Positions 1 through 5,846 of a stretch of DNA of 5,846 bases are shown piece by piece. The translations under genes and the position numbers were made by a program. The stretch comes from Pseudomonadota bacterium. Its GTDB lineage: Bacteria > Pseudomonadota > Alphaproteobacteria > Azospirillales > Azospirillaceae. The notes under the pieces were generated by a model. It worked only from the letters and a program-made list of their open reading frames with translations, was not told the DNA's origin and made no database searches. The stretch lies in the NCBI GenBank assembly GCA_023416195.1, contig JAEZID010000020.1:1-5846 (forward strand), written 5' to 3'. How positions within the stretch are numbered: the stretch's first letter is position 1; each line of letters begins with the position of its first letter.

Positions 1-1
1 G

Positions 2-196
2 CTCGCCGCGCTGGAGCGCATGCTGGCGGCGCTCGACGGCCTCACCCACGCGTTGACCCGGCAGCGCGACACGCTCGCCGCCGCGGCCGAGGGCCGTAGC
101 GACCCCCACACGGCGCGCCAGCGCGCCGCCGCCGCCTACGGGCGCGGGGCCGCGCCGGGCACGCTTCCCGACCCCCTGCCCGAAAAGTCGTCCTGA
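2..196 (+). CDS. C-terminal fragment of a small helical protein, possibly FlgN-like flagellar chaperone (5' end outside window)
   Basis: An open frame enters from the left edge and ends at TGA 194-196, giving the last 64 residues of a protein. The start lies outside the window. The visible part begins with an amphipathic, Leu/Ala-rich helix (LAALERMLAALDGLTHAL), continues as a charged Ala/Arg helix, and ends in a Gly/Pro-rich tail (GTLPDPLPEKSS). Its stop lies three bases before the fliO ATG, so the two genes are almost certainly co-transcribed and probably translationally coupled. Helical export chaperones of the FlgN type often end in a helix followed by a short Tyr-Gly-x-Gly type tail, and AYGRGA here is similar, so FlgN is one candidate. 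The fragment is too short to settle this, and another flagellar accessory protein is equally possible. It does not look like the FliN C-terminus that commonly precedes fliO in other bacteria. Confidence 0.6.
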   Translation, partial: LAALERMLAALDGLTHALTRQRDTLAAAAEGRSDPHTARQRAAAAYGRGAAPGTLPDPLPEKSS

Positions 197-199
197 GCC

Positions 200-514
200 A
201 TGGACATCGACCAGTACGTACGCTTCACCGTCGCCCTGCTGTTCGTCCTCGTGCTGATCATGCTGGTGGCGTGGGTGATGCGCCGCATCGGGTTCGGCGG
301 CATGGTCGCCACGCCCGCGCGGCAGCGCCGCCTGGGCATCGTCGAGGTGCTGCCGCTGGACGCCAAGCGCCGGCTGGTGCTGGTACGCCGCGACGACCAG
401 GAACATCTGCTGCTGCTGAGCGCGCTGGGCGACGTGGTGGTCGAACAGGGGGCCAAGGCCGGCTTCCGCAGCGCCATGACCGAGGCCGCCGCGCCGCAGG
501 AGACCAAGCCGTGA
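200..514 (+). CDS. fliO: Flagellar biosynthesis protein FliO
   Basis: This encodes a 104-residue inner-membrane protein of the flagellar type III export apparatus. FliO is known to assist assembly or stability of the FliP ring and is not itself part of the final core gate. The sequence shows a short N-terminus, one hydrophobic segment at about residues 9-27 (FTVALLFVLVLIMLVAWVM), a basic flank (RRIGF), then a small cytoplasmic domain. That domain carries the FliO-like pattern RLGIVEVLPLDAKRRLVLVRRD followed by a hydrophobic strand (HLLLL). The size fits short FliO proteins, which run from roughly 90 to 140 residues. The ATG at 200 lies three bases after the upstream stop and has no strong Shine-Dalgarno site, which suggests coupling to the preceding gene. 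FliP follows immediately with overlapping codons, which supports the call, since FliO sequences are poorly conserved and are usually recognised by position. Confidence 0.9.
   Translation: MDIDQYVRFTVALLFVLVLIMLVAWVMRRIGFGGMVATPARQRRLGIVEVLPLDAKRRLVLVRRDDQEHLLLLSALGDVVVEQGAKAGFRSAMTEAAAPQETKP
498..502 (+). promoter_or_regulatory. Ribosome binding site of fliP
   Basis: AGGAG lies inside the end of fliO, eight bases before the GTG at 511. It supports GTG 511 as the fliP start over the in-frame GTG codons at 517 and 529. Confidence 0.7.
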
Positions 515-1272
515 GTGTGGGAAAACGCGTGGGTCTGGCCGGGCTGCTGGCGCTGGGCATCGGCATCGCGGGCGCGCTGGCCGCCGGGCCGGCGCTGGCG
601 CAGAGCATGACCTTCGACCTGGGCGACGCCGGGGGCTCCGCCACGGGGCGCATCGTCCAGATGATCGCGCTGATCACGGTGCTGTCGCTGGCGCCGTCGA
701 TCCTGATCATGATGACCGCCTTCACGCGCATCGTCATCGTGCTGTCGTTCCTGCGCTCGGCGCTGGGCGTGCAGCAGGTGCCGCCGAACACGGTGATGAT
801 GTCGCTGGCGATGTTCCTGACCTTCTTCGTCATGGCCCCGGTGTTCGAGCGGGCCTACACCCAGGGCATTCAGCCGCTGATCAACCAGGACATCGACGAG
901 ATGGAGGCGGTCCGCCGCACGGCCGCGCCTTTGCGCGAGTTCATGCTGCGGCACACCGGCGAAAAGGACCTGCGCCTGTTCATGGACATGGCGCGCATCG
1001 AGAACGTCACCGAGCCGTCCCAGACCCCGATGCACGTTCTGGTGCCGGCCTTCATGATTTCCGAGATCAAGCGGGCGTTCGAGATCGGGTTCCTGCTGTT
1101 CCTGCCCTTCCTGATCATCGACATGGTGGTGGCGTCGATCCTGATGTCGATGGGCATGATGATGCTGCCGCCGACCATGGTGGCGATTCCGTTCAAGATC
1201 ATCTTCTTCGTGCTGGTGGACGGCTGGTATCTGATCGCCGGGTCGCTGGCGCGCAGTTTCGGCACGCTGTAG
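511..1272 (+). CDS. fliP: Flagellar type III export gate protein FliP
   Basis: This is a 253-residue FliP. Five copies of FliP form, with FliQ and FliR, the core channel that secretes flagellar rod, hook and filament subunits across the inner membrane. GTG 511 is chosen as start because AGGAG sits eight bases upstream and because it gives a proper signal peptide. That peptide has MSVGKR, a hydrophobic core and a likely cleavage after ALA at about residue 30; FliP is known to have a cleaved signal. Mature features are TM1 at about 51-70, FTRIVIVLSFLRSALG from residue 71, a second hydrophobic block at 95-112 (VMMSLAMFLTFFVMAPVF), a periplasmic loop, the family signature VPAFMISEIKRAFEIGF at about 178-194, and two closing membrane helices including MMMLPP at 216-221. 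Length is close to the 245 residues of E. coli FliP. It overlaps fliO through GTGA. An upstream in-frame extension to 271 is open but lies inside fliO and is not real. Confidence 0.98.
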   Translation: MSVGKRVGLAGLLALGIGIAGALAAGPALAQSMTFDLGDAGGSATGRIVQMIALITVLSLAPSILIMMTAFTRIVIVLSFLRSALGVQQVPPNTVMMSLAMFLTFFVMAPVFERAYTQGIQPLINQDIDEMEAVRRTAAPLREFMLRHTGEKDLRLFMDMARIENVTEPSQTPMHVLVPAFMISEIKRAFEIGFLLFLPFLIIDMVVASILMSMGMMMLPPTMVAIPFKIIFFVLVDGWYLIAGSLARSFGTL

Positions 1273-1462
1273 GCGAATCCCGCGCGGATCGTCGCAGGTA
1301 AAACGGTCCCGGGACGGGGGCTGCACGTTCGGCTGGCATTGCACGATGGAAGGGCGTATGAGGGTCGGTGAGGAGCGCCCGAACCGACCGGCGCGGCCCA
1401 GTGTGCATTGAGGCTTCTTCGTCCCCCGCTCGGACCCTTTCCGGACCTCACCCAGCCCCCAC
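1273..1462. other. Intergenic region between fliP and kup, presumed kup leader
   Basis: This 190-base stretch has no supportable gene. A short palindrome (GTCCCGGGAC) lies at 1306-1315, TGCACG is repeated at 1322-1327 and 1340-1345, and a dyad lies at 1363-1389. CGGACC is repeated at 1431-1436 and 1442-1447. No hairpin with a T tract follows fliP, so readthrough into kup remains possible. TTGCAC at 1339-1344 resembles a -35 box but has no -10 box at a suitable distance. The last 40 bases before the kup ATG are pyrimidine-rich and lack a Shine-Dalgarno site. The size of the gap suggests that kup has its own promoter, but I cannot place it. Confidence 0.6.
1363..1389. repeat. Inverted repeat in the kup leader
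   Basis: GGTCGGT (1363-1369) and ACCGACC (1383-1389) are perfect 7-base inverted arms separated by 13 bases. There is no T tract after the right arm, so it does not look like an intrinsic terminator. It may be a leader hairpin, a regulator site, or chance in GC-rich DNA. Confidence 0.4.
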
Positions 1463-3361
1463 ATGTCAGAATCGACCCTGAAAGCCGCGGCGCCCGACAC
1501 GGGCAAGATGGCGGCGCTCACGCTCGGCGCGCTCGGCGTCGTCTATGGCGACATCGGCACGAGCCCCCTGTACACGCTGCGCGAATGCTTTTCGCCGGAA
1601 CACGGGCTGGCGCTTACGCCGGCCAACATCATGGGCATCATGTCCCTGGTGTTCTGGGCGCTGATCCTCGTGGTCACCGTCAAGTACGTGCTGTTCGTCA
1701 TGCGGGCGGACAACAAGGGCGAAGGCGGCATCCTGGCCCTGCTGGCGCTGGCCACCAACAGCCGGCCGGACGCCAGCGGACGCCTGTCCGGCCTGATGGC
1801 GCTGGGCCTGTTCGGCGCGGCGCTGTTCTACGGCGATGGCATGATCACGCCGGCCGTCTCGGTGCTGTCGGCGGTGGAGGGGCTGGAGGTCGCGCAGCCG
1901 TCGCTGGAATCGGTCGTGGTGCCGGTGACCATCGTCATTCTGATCGTGCTGTTCGCCATCCAGAGCCACGGCACCGCCAAGGTCGGCACGCTGTTCGGCC
2001 CGATCATGATCACGTGGTTCGTCACGCTGGGCGTGGTCGGTCTGGTCGAGGTGGTGAAGGAGCCGCAGATCCTGGCGGCGCTCGATCCGCGTTACGCCGT
2101 GGCATTCTTCCAATCGAACGGCTGGATCGGCTTCCTGGTGCTGGGCGCCGTCGTGCTGGCCGTGACCGGCGGCGAGGCGCTGTACGCCGACATGGGCCAT
2201 TTCGGACGACGCCCGATCAAGATCGCGTGGCTGGCCGTCGTGCTGCCCTCGCTTCTGCTGAACTATCTGGGCCAGTGCGCGCTGCTGCTGACCGAGCCGG
2301 ATGCGGTGCGCAGCCCCTTCTACCTGCTGGTGCCGGACTGGGGCCTGTATCCCATGATCCTGCTGGCGACCTGCGCGGCGGTGATCGCGTCCCAGGCGGT
2401 GATCTCCGGCGTGTTCTCGCTGACCCGGCAGGCGGTGCAGCTGGGCCTGTGCCCGCGCCTGGACATCCGCCACACCTCCAGCGAGGAGGGCGGGCAGATC
2501 TACATTCCGCGCGCCAACTGGGGCCTGCTGTTCGCCGTGATCGGGCTGGTGGTGTGGTTCCAGTCCTCCAGCAGGCTGGCGACCGCCTACGGCATCGCCG
2601 TGACGGGCGACATGGTCATCACCACCATCCTGGCGCTGGTCGTCGCGCACCGCCGCTGGAACTGGAGTCTGCCGGTGTGCCTGACGGTGGGCGCGCTGTT
2701 CCTGAGCGTCGATCTGTCGCTGTTCTTCGCCAACGCGGTGAAGATCCCGCACGGCGGCTGGGTGCCGCTGGTCATCGCGGCGGTGACGCTTGGGCTGATG
2801 TCCACGTGGCGACGCGGGCGCGCCGTGCTGGCCCGCCGGCTGGCCGAGGATTCGCTGCCGCTGGACAGCTTCATCAAGCGGCACGCCAAATCGGGCGAAA
2901 TCCAGCGCGTGAAGGGCACGGCGGTCTTCATGACCTCCAGCGCCGACACGGTGCCGATCGCGCTGCTGCACAATCTGAAGCACAATCAGGTGATGCACGA
3001 GCGCGTGGTCTTCCTGACCGTGCTGGTCGAGGACGTGCCGCGCGTGCCCGCCAAGGACCGCGTGCTGGTCGAGGGGCTGGCGGAGGGCTTCTACCGGCTG
3101 ACGGTGCGCTACGGCTTCTCGCAGGAGCCGAACATTCCCAAGGCGCTGCGGCTGTGCAAGGCGTTCGGGCTGGAGTTCGACGTGATGTCCACCTCCTTCT
3201 TCCTGGGCCGCGAGACACTGATCCCGCGCATCAACCCGCAGATGGCGCAGTGGCGCGAGAAGCTGTTCGTCGTCATGTCCCGCACGGCGGTCAGCGCCAC
3301 GGACTTCTTCAAGATCCCGCCGAACCGCGTGGTGGAATTGGGCACGCAAGTGCAGCTCTGA
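1463..3361 (+). CDS. kup: Low-affinity potassium uptake protein Kup (KUP/HAK/KT family)
   Basis: This encodes a complete 632-residue inner-membrane potassium transporter, thought to work as a proton-coupled K+ symporter; E. coli Kup (TrkD) has 622 residues. Family motifs appear in the expected order: GVVYGDIGTSPLYT at about 25-38 in the first helix, YGDGMITP at 123-130, GGEALYADMGHFG at 236-248, SQAVISGVFSLTRQA from 310, and GQIYIPRANW at 344-353. The hydrophobic part, consistent with twelve helices, runs to about residue 449. A soluble C-terminal domain of about 180 residues follows, with GTAVFM at 485-490, ALLHNLKHN, and SFFLGRETL at 578-586 near the end. ATG 1463 is preferred because it gives the usual short hydrophilic N-terminus, although it lacks a Shine-Dalgarno site. 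ATG 1508 (residue 16) would also retain all motifs. The gene is followed by a strong terminator and is probably monocistronic. No frameshift or missing motif is seen. Confidence 0.97.
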   Translation: MSESTLKAAAPDTGKMAALTLGALGVVYGDIGTSPLYTLRECFSPEHGLALTPANIMGIMSLVFWALILVVTVKYVLFVMRADNKGEGGILALLALATNSRPDASGRLSGLMALGLFGAALFYGDGMITPAVSVLSAVEGLEVAQPSLESVVVPVTIVILIVLFAIQSHGTAKVGTLFGPIMITWFVTLGVVGLVEVVKEPQILAALDPRYAVAFFQSNGWIGFLVLGAVVLAVTGGEALYADMGHFGRRPIKIAWLAVVLPSLLLNYLGQCALLLTEPDAVRSPFYLLVPDWGLYPMILLATCAAVIASQAVISGVFSLTRQAVQLGLCPRLDIRHTSSEEGGQIYIPRANWGLLFAVIGLVVWFQSSSRLATAYGIAVTGDMVITTILALVVAHRRWNWSLPVCLTVGALFLSVDLSLFFANAVKIPHGGWVPLVIAAVTLGLMSTWRRGRAVLARRLAEDSLPLDSFIKRHAKSGEIQRVKGTAVFMTSSADTVPIALLHNLKHNQVMHERVVFLTVLVEDVPRVPAKDRVLVEGLAEGFYRLTVRYGFSQEPNIPKALRLCKAFGLEFDVMSTSFFLGRETLIPRINPQMAQWREKLFVVMSRTAVSATDFFKIPPNRVVELGTQVQL

Positions 3362-3364
3362 ACG

Positions 3365-3399
3365 AAAAAGCCCCTCTCCGATGGAGAGGGGCTTTTTTT
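3365..3399. terminator. Bidirectional rho-independent terminator between kup and the TPR gene
   Basis: A perfect 15-base-pair stem has its left arm at 3365-3379 and its right arm at 3383-3397, with a GAT loop. The GC core (GCCCCTCTCC) is flanked by an A run at 3365-3369 and a T run at 3393-3399. It therefore reads as a terminator on both strands. It sits four bases after the kup stop and a few bases after the stop of the convergent gene. Confidence 0.95.
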
Positions 3400-3403
3400 G
3401 CGC

Positions 3404-5846
3404 TCAATTCACGGCCGCGGTGCCGGGCTTGGCGGCGCTTTGCTTGCCGCGATAGTTCTTCAGGAATTTCTGGAACACGTCCACCTCCGCCACGCGGGAG
3501 CGGACGGTGTTCACGTCGATGAGCCCGAGCGCCTGTTCGGGGCGGGTCAGCACGCGGAAGGCGTCGGCGTCGGGGCCGGCGGCCATGGCGGGGCCGAACT
3601 CCTTGCGCAGCAGATTCAGGGCGGTGCCGTCGCCGGACAGGGCCAGCGCCACGGCGCGGTTCAACACGAGCTGCGACGTGCCGGGGTCGATGGGCTGGTT
3701 GCCGGCGGGAACCGGGCCGATGACCTTGTTGAGGGCGAAGGCCGCCGCCTCCCACTTCTGGGCGCGCCACGCGATATCGACGCGCAGCAGGTTGGCCGGC
3801 TTGCTGTCGTCTTGGGCGAGCAGAAGCAGCGCCTCGTCGCCACGGCCGAGTTCGGCCAGCGCCTTGGCCTGCATCAGGCGGCGTTCGGCGGCGAGGTCGG
3901 CGGGAATGTTCGGGATGTTGGACAACTCCAGCGCCTGAAGGGCCTGCTCCGGCTTGTTGTCGAGCAGGCGGACCGACGCGAGCCGCGTGCCGATCCGGGC
4001 CTTCTCCAGGCCGGACAGGCGGTATTCCACCTGATGCTGCAACAGATCGGAGGCACGGTTCAGCAGGTCGATGGCGATCAGCCGTTCGGCGAGCTGGCGG
4101 ATCATCTCGTCGCCCGCCTCCCCCACCGGGGTCAGCTCGCGGAACTGGTCGTAGAGCTGGAGCGCGTCGAGGGTGGACAGGCGTTGCGCCCCGTCCTTGT
4201 AGAGGTCGGCGAAGATGCGCGACATCTCGCGCGTGATGGCCTCGGCGCGCGGCGTGTCGGCGACCAGCGCGGCCGTCTCCTTCATGGCGTTGAAGCCTTC
4301 GGCGTACTGGCCGGCGGCGATCAGCACCTCGCCCATGCGCTGGCGGATCTGCATTTCCAGGTCGTCGCCGCGCCAGGTGAAGGTCAGGCCGGCCAGCTGC
4401 TCGGCGGCGGCGGGCGGGGACATGCGCCCCTCCGCCAGTTCCAGATTCACCAGCGCGAGGCCGGCCTTGGCGCGGTAATAGCGGTCGAGGCTGTTGAAGG
4501 ACGCCTTCAGCTGCTCCAGCGCGCGGTCGGGCTCGCCGTTCTGGGCGTAGTAGAGGCCGCGCAGATATTGCAGGTCGGGGCGTTCCTCCGCCTCCAGGCC
4601 GCCACGCTCGATCACGCGGTCGAGGATGCGCTTGGCGAAGGCCGGGTCGCGCATTTCCAACGCCGCCTCACCGGCCTTGAGGCCCAGCCTGGCGAGGATC
4701 GGGTCGGGGTAGGAATGCAGGATCGAACCGCCGGCCTTGAAGCCGGCGTGGGCGGCCGGCCAGTCGCCCTTTTCGCCGGCGATGGCGGCGCGCCAGAGCG
4801 CGGCCTCCGCGTTGTTGGCGAGGTTGGGGTGGCCGAGATCCTCGGCGGCGGCGTCGAAATTGCCGGTCAGCACGCGGGAGGCGCCGCGCAGGGCGCGGAA
4901 TTCCGGCCAGCCCTCCAGGTCCGGCTGGCCCTGCTGGAGCACGTCGAGCATGCCCAGCGCCTCCTGCCCGAAGCCGTTGGCGAAGTAGAAGCGGGCGAGG
5001 TCGAGCTGGGCCTTCGGCCGCTCCGAATCCGGGGCGTTGACGATGGCCAGCTGAAGATTCTGCCGGTTCTCGGTGTAGCGGTCGAGATCGCCGCGCTTCC
5101 AGGCCGGCAGATCGAACAGGCGCTTGCCTTGCGGGGGCGGCTTCGGGTCGGAAGGGGCCAGCGAGGCGGAGGCGCTGCCGGGTACGGGCTGCGGGGCGGC
5201 GGCGACCTGCTGCGCCGGCGGCGGGCCGGGCTGGCGGTTGCCGGCGTCGGCCATGGGCGACAGGTGCAGGCCGCCGGCCGTGGTCAGCTCGACACCCTCC
5301 TTCACGGGGCGGACGGTGACGCTGTCCGAGATCGGGCGCACGACGATGCCCTGGTAGGACGGCATCACCTCCAGATCGGCGTAGCGGCGCGAGTCGGCGA
5401 TGGCGTTGCCGGGCGACGGCAGCGGCACGATCTGAAGCCGGTCGCCGACGTCCGGGTCGGAAATGGTGACGACCGACGCCGCGTCGGGCGCGCGCACCAC
5501 GAGGCGGGCGCCGAGCAGGAAGTCGGGTTCCGCGTCGATGCGCAGGTCGGCGGGCGGCGTGCCGGTCAGGCGCGTGGTCGGCGTGATGCGCCAGATGGTG
5601 CCCTGGCGTTCGATGTTCGGCCAGATCATCTGGCCGATCTTGGTGCGGAAGGCGCTGCCGCCGGTGGCCGGCACGGGCTCGATCGCGCCCAGCATCTCCG
5701 AACCGGCGCCCATGGCCTTGCCGGCGCCGATGGGCAGCGGCTTGTCGAAGACGATGTAGAGCTGGCCGGCGCGCGGGTAGACGGCGACGGAGGCCGGGCC
5801 GCCCGTGTCGAAGACCAGCGAGGGGCCTTGGGCCGCGGCCGTGGGC
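3404..5846 (-). CDS. Large tetratricopeptide-repeat protein with beta-rich N-terminal region (5' end outside window)
   Basis: The frame ends at TGA (complement of 3404-3406) and has no stop up to the right edge, so at least 813 codons are visible and the true start lies beyond 5846. The Met at 5711-5713 is internal: upstream codons give a coherent strand-like sequence including SLVFDTGG, SVAVYPRAGQLYIVFDKPLP. The visible N-terminal third (about 5846-5250) is beta-rich, with many alternating Val/Ile and Gly/Asp/Pro turns. A Pro/Ala/Gln/Ser-rich linker follows at about 5126-5243. The rest, to about 3460, is helical repeats. TPR-like units include AQLDLARFYFANGFGQEAL (near 5010), LQYLRGLYYAQNGEPDRALE (near 4570), MGEVLIAAGQYAEGFNAM (near 4330) and AKALAELGRGDEALLLL (near 3860). 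TPRs usually mediate protein-protein contacts. I see no catalytic motif and no membrane segment in the visible part. An envelope or motility role is only inferred from the architecture and the neighbouring flagellar genes. I do not recognise the family. Confidence 0.85.
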   Translation of the reverse strand, partial: PTAAAQGPSLVFDTGGPASVAVYPRAGQLYIVFDKPLPIGAGKAMGAGSEMLGAIEPVPATGGSAFRTKIGQMIWPNIERQGTIWRITPTTRLTGTPPADLRIDAEPDFLLGARLVVRAPDAASVVTISDPDVGDRLQIVPLPSPGNAIADSRRYADLEVMPSYQGIVVRPISDSVTVRPVKEGVELTTAGGLHLSPMADAGNRQPGPPPAQQVAAAPQPVPGSASASLAPSDPKPPPQGKRLFDLPAWKRGDLDRYTENRQNLQLAIVNAPDSERPKAQLDLARFYFANGFGQEALGMLDVLQQGQPDLEGWPEFRALRGASRVLTGNFDAAAEDLGHPNLANNAEAALWRAAIAGEKGDWPAAHAGFKAGGSILHSYPDPILARLGLKAGEAALEMRDPAFAKRILDRVIERGGLEAEERPDLQYLRGLYYAQNGEPDRALEQLKASFNSLDRYYRAKAGLALVNLELAEGRMSPPAAAEQLAGLTFTWRGDDLEMQIRQRMGEVLIAAGQYAEGFNAMKETAALVADTPRAEAITREMSRIFADLYKDGAQRLSTLDALQLYDQFRELTPVGEAGDEMIRQLAERLIAIDLLNRASDLLQHQVEYRLSGLEKARIGTRLASVRLLDNKPEQALQALELSNIPNIPADLAAERRLMQAKALAELGRGDEALLLLAQDDSKPANLLRVDIAWRAQKWEAAAFALNKVIGPVPAGNQPIDPGTSQLVLNRAVALALSGDGTALNLLRKEFGPAMAAGPDADAFRVLTRPEQALGLIDVNTVRSRVAEVDVFQKFLKNYRGKQSAAKPGTAAVN

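Noticed and set aside
271..510. N-terminal extension of the fliP frame back to an ATG at 271
   Set aside because: It would overlap most of fliO out of frame and bury the signal peptide of FliP. GTG 511 has a Shine-Dalgarno site and gives the normal family length.
1322..1345. Possible sigma-54 promoter suggested by TGGCA and TTGCA in the kup leader
   Set aside because: The two elements are adjacent (TGGCATTGCAC). The GG and GC pairs do not have the spacing needed for a -24/-12 promoter.
1339..1362. Possible sigma-70 promoter with TTGCAC and TATGAG
   Set aside because: The spacing is 12 bases, too short for a functional -35/-10 pair.
136..1521. Minus-strand 461-codon frame antisense to fliO, fliP and the start of kup
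   Set aside because: Arg/His/Gln/Asp-rich shadow composition. It covers two well-supported flagellar genes on the other strand.
1466..3349. Long minus-strand open frame antisense to kup (627 codons)
   Set aside because: Its product is a His/Gln/Arg/Asp-rich composition typical of the antisense of GC-rich coding DNA. It lies wholly within kup, whose protein carries all family motifs.
1408..3522. Plus-strand 704-codon frame overlapping kup and running through the terminator
   Set aside because: The product is Arg/Gly/Ala-rich and of low complexity with no recognisable domain. It is the +1-type shadow of kup and crosses the strong terminator and the convergent gene.
3507..3938. Plus-strand 143-codon frame opposite the TPR gene
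   Set aside because: Arg/Ser/Ala-rich shadow of the TPR gene, with no domain or ribosome site. Several similar short plus-strand frames between 4215 and 5759 were rejected for the same reason.

Overview
The window is high-GC bacterial DNA, dense with genes and with strong GC preference at third codon positions. The flagellar export genes and the style of the proteins suggest an alphaproteobacterium, perhaps of the Azospirillum/Rhodospirillum type. That placement is inference from general resemblance, since no search could be run.

Layout: bases 2-196 are the 3' end of a plus-strand gene that may encode a small helical flagellar protein (possibly FlgN-like). It is followed almost without gap by fliO (200-514) and fliP (511-1272), which overlap through GTGA. 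These three look like the tail of a flagellar operon. FliO and FliP are membrane parts of the flagellar type III export gate. A 190-base gap (1273-1462) follows. It is the longest non-coding stretch and contains a small dyad but no convincing promoter, terminator or Shine-Dalgarno site. Next comes kup (1463-3361), a complete low-affinity potassium uptake transporter. A strong hairpin with A and T tracts on both flanks (3365-3399) separates it from a convergent minus-strand gene. That gene (stop at 3404-3406) stays open to the right edge of the window. It encodes a large protein with a beta-rich N-terminal part, a Pro/Ala-rich linker and a long TPR-like helical-repeat region.

How the genes work together: FliO and FliP act together in building the export gate. 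Kup is a separate potassium housekeeping function that sits beside the flagellar genes. The TPR protein is unassigned; its position suggests, but does not show, a link to the envelope or to motility. I found no mobile element, CRISPR array, tRNA or rRNA, and no clear evidence for a wholly new system. The least explained item is the large TPR protein.
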